Shown one piece after another: positions 34,381 through 42,255 of a DNA stretch of 64,000 nt. How positions within the stretch are numbered: the first letter of the stretch is position 1; each line of letters begins with the position of its first letter. The notes beneath the pieces were generated by a model, which did not search any database, was not told where the DNA came from, and saw nothing but the letters and a program-made list of their open reading frames with translations. This DNA comes from Rhizobium sp. BT03 (GTDB lineage Bacteria; Pseudomonadota; Alphaproteobacteria; Rhizobiales; Rhizobiaceae), in assembly GCF_030053155.1 (NCBI RefSeq), contig NZ_CP125640.1, positions 682,001-746,000 of the forward strand, read 5' to 3'. The position numbers and the translations under genes are program-made.

Positions 34381-35305
34381 TTATCCTCCTCCCGGTAGTT
34401 AGCTCCACCCGATATTCCATCCCGCCTAGGGTTTCTGCCACTTCTTTAGCGGCTTTCATGTTCCTGTCGTTGTTCAGGACACTACAGAGCACGAATGCCG
34501 TGTTCTCCTCGATCGTCGCAAATGACTCAAAGTGCGTTTCCATTGCCTTCCTAACATCTGCGATCAGGTAGGCAGCCGACTGGACGCTCGACGAGACTTT
34601 GATCGAGATCTCGTCTTGAGCAAACTGTATGGTCGTCTGCGATCCGCGACCGACCCATCGCAGGGGTTTCGCGAGATGGCGTCCGGACGATTCCACGACA
34701 AAAGGCGAAAAAGACGCAACAGGATTATCTGCCCGTTCGAGCAGAGCGACCCGGGCATTGAGGTTCGCCATCTGCTCCTGCATCACCTTTTCGCCCGGCG
34801 TCGCATTCTCCTCAAACTTCACCACGCCACGGGTGCGCGTGACCGGGTTGTCCACCTTAAAGTCTTCAGCAAAAGTCGCTTCAAGAGCTTCCCTCAAGGC
34901 GGCCTTGGCTGATTCGAGAGCCTGCGGCGTCGCCACAGAGAACGGGATATGTCTGAACAACTTGATATCGAATGGTATCGGGTCGTTAGCGCGGACCATA
35001 TGAATGATTGGCTTGTTCACGACGTGACGCACCCCGATCTCGTAGAAAACGTTCGGGTTGAGGGTAGTGATGTCGGCGATGACCAATTCCGCATCAAGCA
35101 GCTGTTCGATGATCTGAACGTCAATCAGCCCAGGCGCAGGCATCTTGTCAGCCCGGACGATCTGGTAGTTCGCATAATGTGCGGCGAAGACAGGCGTGAT
35201 GATGCCTTCGAGAAGCCAGTCGGCGTGAATTCGTTCCTGACTTCCGTCATTACCGATCGGACTGACGACGAAGCATGTTTTCTTCTTAGCAGGCTTCTCG
35301 GCCAT
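34376..35305 (-). CDS. Nucleoside deoxyribosyltransferase/TIR-like protein (candidate defence component)
   Basis: 309 residues. The N-terminal 150 residues have the fold pattern of the deoxyribosyltransferase/TIR-like group: a first strand KKTCFVVSPIGNDGS at 8-22, HADWLLEGIITPVF at 27-40, and LVIADITTLNPNVFYEIGVR at 74-93 with Asp78, Asn83 and Glu89; Glu in NPNxFYExG is the catalytic nucleophile or base in known members. A linker at about 155-195 and a C-terminal domain of about 100 residues follow (FAQDEISIKVSSSVQSAAYL), unrecognised. Enzymes of this fold cleave N-glycosidic bonds of nucleosides or NAD. The gene is divergent from the SIR2-like gene with 242 bp between. GGGGTGA precedes the ATG. 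Function inferred. Confidence 0.72.
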   Translation of the reverse strand: MAEKPAKKKTCFVVSPIGNDGSQERIHADWLLEGIITPVFAAHYANYQIVRADKMPAPGLIDVQIIEQLLDAELVIADITTLNPNVFYEIGVRHVVNKPIIHMVRANDPIPFDIKLFRHIPFSVATPQALESAKAALREALEATFAEDFKVDNPVTRTRGVVKFEENATPGEKVMQEQMANLNARVALLERADNPVASFSPFVVESSGRHLAKPLRWVGRGSQTTIQFAQDEISIKVSSSVQSAAYLIADVRKAMETHFESFATIEENTAFVLCSVLNNDRNMKAAKEVAETLGGMEYRVELTTGRRIK

Positions 35306-35547
35306 AGATCACCCCAACTTCTAATACGCATATCTCTAGCAACCATTTAGAGAGTTACAAGCCGGCGCTTACATCCCGTCCCCACGCCTTTCTTTTGACG
35401 ATCATCAAAAGAAGGGCGATTCTCGTCGGACACTCCGGCGCTGGGGGTTTTAGGATTTCGAAACACTGCTTCTTCCATCAGACAAAGCCTCTGGGGCTTT
35501 TTCTTTGCCGCGACTCAGCCTCTATTACAACTTATACGGAGGCGAAG
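35306..35547. promoter_or_regulatory. Divergent intergenic region of the TIR-like/SIR2-like pair
   Basis: 242 bp holding both start regions. It contains a short hairpin AAAGCC/GGGCTTT followed by TTTCTTT (35484-35507), which looks like a small terminator or attenuator before the SIR2-like gene, and near it TTTTGACGATCATCAAAA (35393-35410), an 8-bp inverted repeat that could be an operator. No certain -35/-10 pair. Confidence 0.5.
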
Positions 35548-36576
35548 ATGTTCAAGAAGAAAACCGTGTTTGTCGTTGGCGCAGGCGCCAGCAAGGAAGT
35601 CGGGCTACCAGTAGGTGACGAGCTGAAGACTGCCATCACCGGCAAGCTCAATATTCGCTTCGATGACGGATATAGCCAGAACAGTGGTGACAAAAAGATT
35701 GTCGAAGCCCTGAGGCTGATAGTCAATGAACGAGGCGAACGTGACATAAATCCGCTGTGCCAAGCCGGACGGATCATCGCGTCGGCGATGCCTCAAGCCA
35801 TTTCGATCGACAACTTCCTGCATACCCACGCCAACGACGCCGATATTGTCCTGATGGGCAAGCTTGGGATTGCCGCCAGCATTCTTGAAGCCGAACGCAG
35901 TTCCAAGATTTGCGCTAAAGAGGGGGTGATTAACTTCGCGGCACACCCTCATATCTGGCATAACACATTCTGCAAGATGCTAGCCGAGAACGTCCAGTTG
36001 GGCGATCTCGAAACGATTTTTGACAATGTGGCTTTCGTTACCTTCAACTACGACCGATGCATCGAGCATTTCATCGCGCATTGGCTGGAGAACTACTTCC
36101 GGATCAGCGCGGATCACGCCCAGAACCTTACCAAAAAGCTGAAGGTCTTCCACCCCTATGGACAGGTAGGGCGATTGCCTTGGCAGGGCGGAGGTGTCAG
36201 CGTCGGCTACGGCACCGAGCTATCATCGCGCACGCTTCCGCAGATTGCCGGTCAGATTCGCACCTTCACTGAGCGTGTCGAGGATGACGCCATGCTTGAT
36301 GAAATGCGCGCATACATCGCTAACTCCGAGCAGATCATTTATCTGGGCTTTTCCTATGGGCAGATGAATATGGAGCTGCTGACTATTCCCACATGCAGCA
36401 TCTACAAAAGCGTCTTCGGTACCGTTTTCTTAATGTCCGCGCCCAACGTCACAGCCGTACAGAATAGGGTTCGCATGTCGCTGACAACCAACACCCAAAA
36501 CTGGGTCGGGCGGCAGGAATATCTCGGAGCAGAGGCAAACAAGCTTCTGAATGATTACTGGTATCACCTCGTTTAA
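35548..36576 (+). CDS. SIR2-like domain protein (candidate NAD-consuming defence effector)
   Basis: 342 residues from the ATG at 35548, which has a perfect GGAGG seven bases upstream. SIR2-like features: the NAD-binding VFVVGAGASKEVGLPVGD at 7-24, FVTFNYDRCIEHF with Asn167 and Asp169, the catalytic-histidine position His202 in VFHPYGQVGRLPW, and the closing strand QIIYLGFSYGQMN near 310. Such SIR2-like proteins (not protein deacetylases) act as NADases in Thoeris, DSR and AVAST-type anti-phage systems. Here no fused sensor such as SLOG, STAND or Argonaute is visible; about 100 residues between the GAGAS motif and FNYD are helical and may be the regulatory part. It is probably the toxic partner of the divergent TIR-like protein. 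Function inferred. Confidence 0.75.
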   Translation: MFKKKTVFVVGAGASKEVGLPVGDELKTAITGKLNIRFDDGYSQNSGDKKIVEALRLIVNERGERDINPLCQAGRIIASAMPQAISIDNFLHTHANDADIVLMGKLGIAASILEAERSSKICAKEGVINFAAHPHIWHNTFCKMLAENVQLGDLETIFDNVAFVTFNYDRCIEHFIAHWLENYFRISADHAQNLTKKLKVFHPYGQVGRLPWQGGGVSVGYGTELSSRTLPQIAGQIRTFTERVEDDAMLDEMRAYIANSEQIIYLGFSYGQMNMELLTIPTCSIYKSVFGTVFLMSAPNVTAVQNRVRMSLTTNTQNWVGRQEYLGAEANKLLNDYWYHLV

Positions 36577-36644
36577 TTGCACCCGCGCTTCGCGCCCACC
36601 CCTACCACCCTCTCGGGTGCCAGTGACAGAGCTCTGTGTGCTAC

Positions 36645-37151
36645 ACGTTGACCGCGGATCTCGCCACCTTTGTTGAAGGGCGCGCCTTGGATGACAACGC
36701 TCATGTCATGCTGCGCTATGAAGGCGGCGCCCGTGGACTTCTCTGGTCTTCACAGGTAGCGCTTGGATCATCAAATGGCGTGCGGCTCCGGGTGTTTGGC
36801 GAGCAAGCCTCGCTAACGTGGTTCCAGGAGCAACCGAACGAGCTCGTGCACGCTCGGCTGAATGGAAGGACTGAAATCATCAAACGCGGTGCGGACGACC
36901 TTAGCGAAGGCGCCAAAGCGCGGATCCGCACACCTCCCGGCCATCCCGAGGGTTATCTCGAGGCATTTGCGAATCTGTATGCCGGCTTTGCTGAGGCAAT
37001 CCGTGCCAAGCGCGAAGGACGCGAACCGACAGCGATCGGACGCGATATTCCGACTGCACATGATGGGCTCAAGGGTGTCGCATTCGTCGATGCCGTTGTT
37101 GACTGCGCAGCGGCAGCCAATCAGCCTTGGTTTACGCCAATTGCCGTTTAA
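36645..37151 (+). pseudogene. Gfo/Idh/MocA-family dehydrogenase, C-terminal fragment
   Basis: About 168 codons match the C-terminal half of a Gfo/Idh/MocA oxidoreductase: TADLATFVEGRALDDNAHVM, YEGGARGLLWSSQVALGSSN and TPPGHPEGYLEAFANLYAGF, then FVDAVVDCAAAANQPW. The N-terminal Rossmann domain is missing; sequence to the left is unrelated. With the permease and RpiR pieces at 30.3-31.7 kb, it completes the parts of a typical sugar/polyol catabolic operon, so all are probably debris of one locus. Stop at 37151. Confidence 0.8.
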
Positions 37152-37163
37152 CCATTCAAGCCC

Positions 37164-37275
37164 GTCGACGCGGCCAAGGCGCTCCGGTATCCCCGTCCAC
37201 GACGATGGCATCATCGGCGGGGATGGCCATGTCAGCCTGAAGGGGCTGAAGCTGATCTGAAAAGCACAGGCGGGC
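37164..37275 (+). repeat. Right copy of radC 3'-end direct repeat
   Basis: GTCGACGCGGCCAAGGCGCTC begins a match to radC 30099-30210, followed by mismatches and then a conserved core from GGCCATGTCAGCCTGAAGGG to the stop TGA and AAAAGCACAGG. It would encode [12 protein letters not shown]. It is the right border of the accessory region, 100 bp before sthA. Confidence 0.8.
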
Positions 37276-37373
37276 TTGAATCGACGCTCGTAAAACAATC
37301 TGTAACATTGACCGGCTACCGATAGAGGGGCGACATTTCGCGGCGCAATGATTCCTTTCCAATCCGGGGCCAG

Positions 37374-38783
37374 ATGATGCTTCAGTACGATCTTGTTGTG
37401 GTGGGCAGCGGTCCCGCAGGGCGCCGCGGCGCGATCCAGGCTGCGAAACTCGGCAAGAAAGTGCTTGTCATCGAGCAGGGCAAACGCGTCGGCGGCGTCT
37501 CCGTGCATACCGGCACCATCCCCTCCAAAACGCTGCGCGAGACCGCCCTCAATCTTTCAGGCTGGCGCGAACGCGGCTTCTACGGCCGGTCTTACCGCGT
37601 CAAGGAGGAGATCAGTGCGGACGACCTGCGCCGCCGCCTGCTGATCACGCTCAATCACGAGGTCGAGGTGCTGGAACATCAGTTTGCCCGCAACCGCGTG
37701 CAGCATATTCGCGGCAAGGCGAGCTTCATCAATGCGTCGACGCTGCAGGTGATCAAGGATGACGGCGAGGTCACCCAGGTCACCGCCGCCAGCGTGCTGC
37801 TTGCCGTCGGCACGAAGCCGTTCCGCCCGGATTACATCCCCTTCGACGGCAAGACCGTCCTCGACAGCGACGAGTTGCTCGATATCCAGGAATTGCCGCG
37901 CTCGATGGTCGTCATCGGCGCCGGCGTCATCGGCATCGAATATGCGACGATCTTCAGCGCGCTCGACACGGCCGTCACCGTCATCGACCCTAAGGCGACG
38001 ATGCTCGACTTCATCGACAAGGAAATCGTCGAGGACTTCACCTATCAGCTGCGCGACCGCAACATGAAGCTGCTGCTTGGCCAGAAGGCCGACAAGGTGG
38101 AGACGCTTGAGGGCGGCAAGGTCGAGCTGACACTCGACAGCGGCCGGCGCCTGACGACGGATATGGTGCTGTTTGCCGCCGGCCGCATGGGCGCAACCGA
38201 CGCGCTGAACCTTCCGGCCATCGGGCTGGAAGCTGACAGCCGCGGCCGCCTCAAGGTCAATCCGGAAACATTCCAGACATCGGTTGCCAACGTCTATGCC
38301 GCCGGCGACGTTGTCGGCTTTCCGAGCCTTGCCTCGACCTCGATGGAACAGGGGCGCATCGCCGCCCGCGTCGCGATCGGCGCGGTTGCCAAGGAGCCGC
38401 CGAAATATTTTCCCTACGGCATCTATGCCGTGCCGGAAATTTCCACCTGCGGTCTGACCGAAGAGGAGATGAAGGAGCGCGGCATTCCCTACGAATGCGG
38501 CATCGCTCGTTTCCGCGAAACCTCGCGCGGTCATATCATGGGCCTCGACACCGGGCTTTTGAAGCTGATCTTCTCGCTGAAGACACGCCGCCTGCTTGGC
38601 GTGCATATCGTCGGCGAAGGCGCCACCGAGCTGGTGCATATCGGCCAGGCGGTGCTCAATCTCAAAGGCACGGTCGAATATTTCGTCGAAAACACCTTCA
38701 ACTATCCGACGCTTGCCGAAGCCTACAAGATCGCCGGCCTCGACGCCTGGAACCGGATGGGCGACATCAAGTCGGAACTCTGA
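37374..38783 (+). CDS. sthA: Soluble (Si-specific) NAD(P)(+) transhydrogenase
   Basis: 469 residues of the FAD-dependent disulfide-reductase superfamily. FAD motif LVVVGSGPAGRRGAIQAAK at 6-24, NAD motif VVIGAGVIGIEYA near 180, and second FAD motif VYAAGDVVGFPSLAS near 305. The redox-disulfide position reads SVHTGTIPSKTLRE, with no cysteines, which separates SthA from lipoamide dehydrogenase and fits transhydrogenation between NADPH and NAD. Two ATGs are adjacent (37374, 37377). It starts 100 bp after the right radC repeat and looks like the first undisturbed core gene. Confidence 0.95.
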   Translation: MMLQYDLVVVGSGPAGRRGAIQAAKLGKKVLVIEQGKRVGGVSVHTGTIPSKTLRETALNLSGWRERGFYGRSYRVKEEISADDLRRRLLITLNHEVEVLEHQFARNRVQHIRGKASFINASTLQVIKDDGEVTQVTAASVLLAVGTKPFRPDYIPFDGKTVLDSDELLDIQELPRSMVVIGAGVIGIEYATIFSALDTAVTVIDPKATMLDFIDKEIVEDFTYQLRDRNMKLLLGQKADKVETLEGGKVELTLDSGRRLTTDMVLFAAGRMGATDALNLPAIGLEADSRGRLKVNPETFQTSVANVYAAGDVVGFPSLASTSMEQGRIAARVAIGAVAKEPPKYFPYGIYAVPEISTCGLTEEEMKERGIPYECGIARFRETSRGHIMGLDTGLLKLIFSLKTRRLLGVHIVGEGATELVHIGQAVLNLKGTVEYFVENTFNYPTLAEAYKIAGLDAWNRMGDIKSEL

Positions 38784-38843
38784 GGGCGTCTCATAAGCGG
38801 CGGGCTCGTCTAGATCCGGCCGCCAAAACGGAGCCGAACGCTA

Positions 38844-39647
38844 TTGCGCATCATTTCGCTGAACGCCTGGGGCGGCAGGCTGCACGAGGCCCTCATTGAC
38901 TATGTGAGACGGGCCGATGCGGATGTGCTGTGCCTGCAGGAGGTGTTGCGGGCGCCGGGGGCAGATGAGGGATGGTCGATCTATCGGGATGGGGAGCTGG
39001 AGCTGCCTCAGCGCGCCAATCTGTTTGCAGAGATCGGCGCCGCCCTGCCCGGCCACGCCGGCTTCTTCTGCCCGACATCGAGAGGTGAGCTGTTTAACGG
39101 CGAGACCACCATTGCCGCCGAATTCGGGCTGGCGACCTTCGTGCGCAAATCGCATTCGGTCATCGCCCAAGGGCTGGACTTCGTGCATGGCAGTTTTTCC
39201 ACCAATGGCTGGGGCGAACATCCGCGGCCGCGCAACGCCCATTGCATCCGTGTCTTCAGCCATGAGCACGCTTCCAGCCTTACCATCGCCCACATGCATG
39301 GCCTGCGTGATCCCGCCGGCAAGAGCGACACAGCCGCGCGCAAAGCGCAGGCCGCAGCATTGGTTGCGCTCATCGAGCGCGTCCGGCCGGGTAACGAAAG
39401 GCTCGTCGTCTGCGGTGATTTCAATGTATTGCCCGACAGCGCGACCTTTCCGATTCTCGCCGGATTGGGGCTTTCGGATCTCGTCACCGGCAGCGGCCTT
39501 GTAGACACGCGAACCTCCTACTATCTGAAGCAGGGCCGCTTTGCGGATTACATGCTGGTCACGCCGGAGGTGAAGATTGCCAGGTTCGAGGTGGTCGAGG
39601 CGCCCGAGGTCTCCGACCACCGCGCATTGCTGCTCGATATCGGGTAG
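38844..39647 (+). CDS. Endonuclease/exonuclease/phosphatase (EEP) family protein
   Basis: 267 residues beginning RIISLNAWGGRLHEALIDYV, with the EEP hallmarks: Asn and Glu in SLNAWGG ... DVLCLQEVL, GDFNVLPDS near 195, and the terminal SDHRALLLDIG. The fold cleaves phosphodiesters or phosphoesters using Mg; substrate is not evident. No ATG is available; TTG at 38844 is the most likely start, with CGGAG about ten bases upstream. 60 bp after sthA on the same strand. Confidence 0.86.
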   Translation: MRIISLNAWGGRLHEALIDYVRRADADVLCLQEVLRAPGADEGWSIYRDGELELPQRANLFAEIGAALPGHAGFFCPTSRGELFNGETTIAAEFGLATFVRKSHSVIAQGLDFVHGSFSTNGWGEHPRPRNAHCIRVFSHEHASSLTIAHMHGLRDPAGKSDTAARKAQAAALVALIERVRPGNERLVVCGDFNVLPDSATFPILAGLGLSDLVTGSGLVDTRTSYYLKQGRFADYMLVTPEVKIARFEVVEAPEVSDHRALLLDIG

Positions 39648-39794
39648 TATATTGAGGAATGTGCTGCGAGAAGCGTTTTGCGTGCAGCGCCGTTTTTTTA
39701 CGCCTTAGTTTGACCGCCTGAATCGTATTGATACGCCATGCCTGATAGATGCATTCAACGTCATTTTGCCTCCGGCAAAAGCTTCTGAAGAAAG

Positions 39795-41573
39795 ATGATA
39801 CTCTTGTCCCATGTCTTGGAAGCTGCGCGCCGACGTTTTCAGCTGATCCTGATCAAGCCGTCGCATTATGACGACGACGGCTATGTCATCCGCTGGTGGC
39901 GGGCGATGATTCCTTCCAATTCGCTTGCGGCTCTCTATGGCATCGCCGCCGAATGTGCCGAGCGCAAGGTGCTCGGGCCTGATACGGCAATCGATGTCAC
40001 CGTGATCGACGAGACCAACACGCGGATCGACTTCGCCGGATTGCTCGCGCAGTTCAAACGCCACGACAATTTCGGCATGATCGCGCTGGTCGGCGTCCAG
40101 ACCAACCAGTATCCGCGCGCGCTCGATATCGCCCGGCCCTTCCGCGATGCCGGCCTACCGGTTTCCATCGGCGGCTTCCATGTTTCCGGCTGCCTGTCGA
40201 TGCTGGATGGCAAGGCGGTCGGGCTCGAAGCCTGCCGCGACATGGGCATTTCGATGTTTGCCGGCGAGGCCGAGGGCCGGCTGGAGATGGTGCTGCGCGA
40301 TGCCGCGAGCGGCGAGCTGAAGCCACTCTACAATTTCATGAACGACCTTCCCGGCATCGGCGGCACGCCGGTTCCCTTCCTGCCGAAGGACAATATCCAG
40401 CGCACCCTCGGGCTCAGCACCAGCTTCGATGCCGGGCGCGGCTGTCCCTACCAGTGCTCGTTCTGCACCATCATCAACGTGCAGGGACGCAAGTCACGCT
40501 TCCGCTCGGCCGACGATGTCGAAAAGCTGGTGCGGATGAACTGGGCGCAGGGCATCCACAAATTCTTCATCACCGACGACAATTTCGCCCGCAACAAGGA
40601 TTGGGAAGCGATCTTCGATCGGCTGATCGAGCTCAAGGAGCGGGACGGCATTCCGCTCGGCCTGATGATCCAGGTCGACACGCTCTGCCACAAGATCCCC
40701 AATTTCATCGAGAAATCCCGGCGCGCCGGCGTCACCCGCGTCTTCATCGGCCTCGAAAACGTCAATCCGGACAATCTGACCGCCGCCAAGAAGAACCAGA
40801 ACAAGATCACCGAATACCGCAAGATGCTGCTCGCCTGGAAGGCGCAGGGCATCATGACGCTCGCCGGTTATATCCTGGGCTTCCCCGCCGACACGCCGGA
40901 ATCGATCCGCCGCGACATCGCGATCATCCAGGAAGAGCTGCCGCTCGACGTCATCGAATTCTTCATCCTCACGCCGCTGCCGGGCTCCGAGGACCATCAG
41001 GTGCTGTGGAAGAAGGGGGTCGAGATGAATGCCGATCTCAACATTTACGATGTCGAGCACGTCTGCACCGCGCATCCGAAGATGAGCAAGCAGGAGTGGG
41101 AAGACATCTATCACGAGGCCTGGTCGCTCTACTACTCGCCTAAGCATATGAAAACCCTGCTGCGCCGCGCTGTGGCGACCGGGGTGCCGCTCGCAAGGCT
41201 CGTCAAGGTTCTCGTCTCCTTCGCGACCACCGTGCCGCTGGAAAACGTGCATCCGCTGCAGAGCGGTCTCCTGCGCCTGAAGACGCCTTCGGAGCGGCGC
41301 CCGGAACTGCCGCGCGAGAATCCGCTGGTCTTCTGGCCGCGCTTTGCCTGGGAAACCTTCAGAAAACACGCTTCGCTTGCCGGCACGATCATCGGCCTGA
41401 CGATTTCGGCATTCCTGATTTCACGGGAAGCAAAGTCGAAGACCTATATGGATCAGGCCCTGACGCCGGTTGCCGACGACGAAGAGGAAACACTCAACCT
41501 CTTCACCAAAACGGCCGGCGGCGCTGCGGCCGTCAGCCATGTGAGGAAAGTCGCGGAGCTGACGCGGCATTGA
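39795..41573 (+). CDS. Radical SAM protein with N-terminal B12-binding-like domain
   Basis: 592 residues. The N-terminal about 190 residues resemble a cobalamin-binding Rossmann domain (LILIKPSHYDDDGYVIRWWR; IALVGVQTNQYPRALDIARP; VSIGGFHVSGCL), and the radical SAM core follows with Cys217-x3-Cys221-x2-Cys224 in GRGCPYQCSFCTI, then ITDDNFARNKDWEAIFDRLI and FIGLENVNPDNL. A C-terminal region of about 130 residues ends with a hydrophobic stretch (SLAGTIIGLTISAFLIS), suggesting membrane association. Similar B12-radical SAM proteins make methyl transfers or ring changes on lipids or hopanoids; the substrate here is unknown. Monocistronic with a terminator. Confidence 0.87.
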   Translation: MILLSHVLEAARRRFQLILIKPSHYDDDGYVIRWWRAMIPSNSLAALYGIAAECAERKVLGPDTAIDVTVIDETNTRIDFAGLLAQFKRHDNFGMIALVGVQTNQYPRALDIARPFRDAGLPVSIGGFHVSGCLSMLDGKAVGLEACRDMGISMFAGEAEGRLEMVLRDAASGELKPLYNFMNDLPGIGGTPVPFLPKDNIQRTLGLSTSFDAGRGCPYQCSFCTIINVQGRKSRFRSADDVEKLVRMNWAQGIHKFFITDDNFARNKDWEAIFDRLIELKERDGIPLGLMIQVDTLCHKIPNFIEKSRRAGVTRVFIGLENVNPDNLTAAKKNQNKITEYRKMLLAWKAQGIMTLAGYILGFPADTPESIRRDIAIIQEELPLDVIEFFILTPLPGSEDHQVLWKKGVEMNADLNIYDVEHVCTAHPKMSKQEWEDIYHEAWSLYYSPKHMKTLLRRAVATGVPLARLVKVLVSFATTVPLENVHPLQSGLLRLKTPSERRPELPRENPLVFWPRFAWETFRKHASLAGTIIGLTISAFLISREAKSKTYMDQALTPVADDEEETLNLFTKTAGGAAAVSHVRKVAELTRH

Positions 41574-41591
41574 GCTGCAATTACGCGAATG

Positions 41592-41627
41592 CCCGTCGCA
41601 TCAAACTTGATTCATGCGACGGGTTTT
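41592..41627 (+). terminator. Rho-independent terminator after the radical SAM gene
   Basis: CCCGTCGCA (41592-41600) pairs with TGCGACGGG (41615-41623), followed by TTTT. 18 bp after the stop. Confidence 0.8.
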
Positions 41628-41682
41628 AGAGCGCGTCGCACGAATCACGTTTGATACGATACGGTTCCAGCGGGCTCGAGGT

Positions 41683-42105
41683 TTAAGCGACCTGGATGAT
41701 TCGGGTCGCCTCAGCCACTTGCAGCGTGTCGACGAATTCGACGATCTTGACCGGTTTCCCATCCTTGAAATGGATCTTGTCGATGAATTCCGTATGGAAG
41801 CTCACACCCGATGGGATGTGCCTGACCTCACCTTCGCGATGGGCGAAGACCATATGCTCGTCCTCGTCCACATAGATGCCGGCTGTCTTGATCTTGGATA
41901 GATCCCACACAGTGATGAGCTGCTCTATCACCTGGCGAAAGGCATGCCCGCCGGATTCAGTCGAAAAAGGCGCCAAACGTGTATTGCCGGCCATCCGGAA
42001 GGTGCAATCCTCACCAATCAGCGCCAGCGTGCCCTCGATATCGCCGCGGTCACGCACAGCGTAGATTTCTTCCACGCGTTTCTTCATGTCATCTTTTGCA
42101 GTCAT
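41683..42105 (-). CDS. SnoaL-like (NTF2-fold) protein
   Basis: 140 residues from the ATG at 42105 (MTAKDDMKKRVEEIYAVRDR), chosen for the GGGAGGG site seven bases upstream. NTF2/SnoaL pattern: IEGTLALIGEDCTFRMAGNT, GGHAFRQVIEQLITVWDLSK, and TEFIDKIHFKDGKPVKIVEF. Members are ketosteroid-isomerase-like enzymes or ligand-binding proteins, so no activity is assigned. Lies between the radical SAM gene and tig, on the tig strand. Confidence 0.82.
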   Translation of the reverse strand: MTAKDDMKKRVEEIYAVRDRGDIEGTLALIGEDCTFRMAGNTRLAPFSTESGGHAFRQVIEQLITVWDLSKIKTAGIYVDEDEHMVFAHREGEVRHIPSGVSFHTEFIDKIHFKDGKPVKIVEFVDTLQVAEATRIIQVA

Positions 42106-42203
42106 TTTCAGGCCCTCCCACCTCCAGCAAAATCTGCATCGAATTATGCGTCGATGCAACCCTTTGTTGCCGCAGTTGATGCAACTCAATGGTCGAGAAT
42201 AGC

Positions 42204-42231
42204 AAAAGGCCCCGCACGATGGCGGGGCCTT
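42204..42231 (-). terminator. Rho-independent terminator of tig
   Basis: AAGGCCCCGC (42206-42215) and GCGGGGCCTT (42222-42231) form a perfect stem around ACGATG; on the minus strand the stem runs into TTTTGC. Confidence 0.85.
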
Positions 42232-42255
42232 GCAGACTTCAGAACCGGGAAGCGA

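Noticed and set aside
34949..35350. Plus-strand frame inside the TIR-like gene
   Set aside because: Complement of the conserved SPIG/NPNVFYE segments; no start site.
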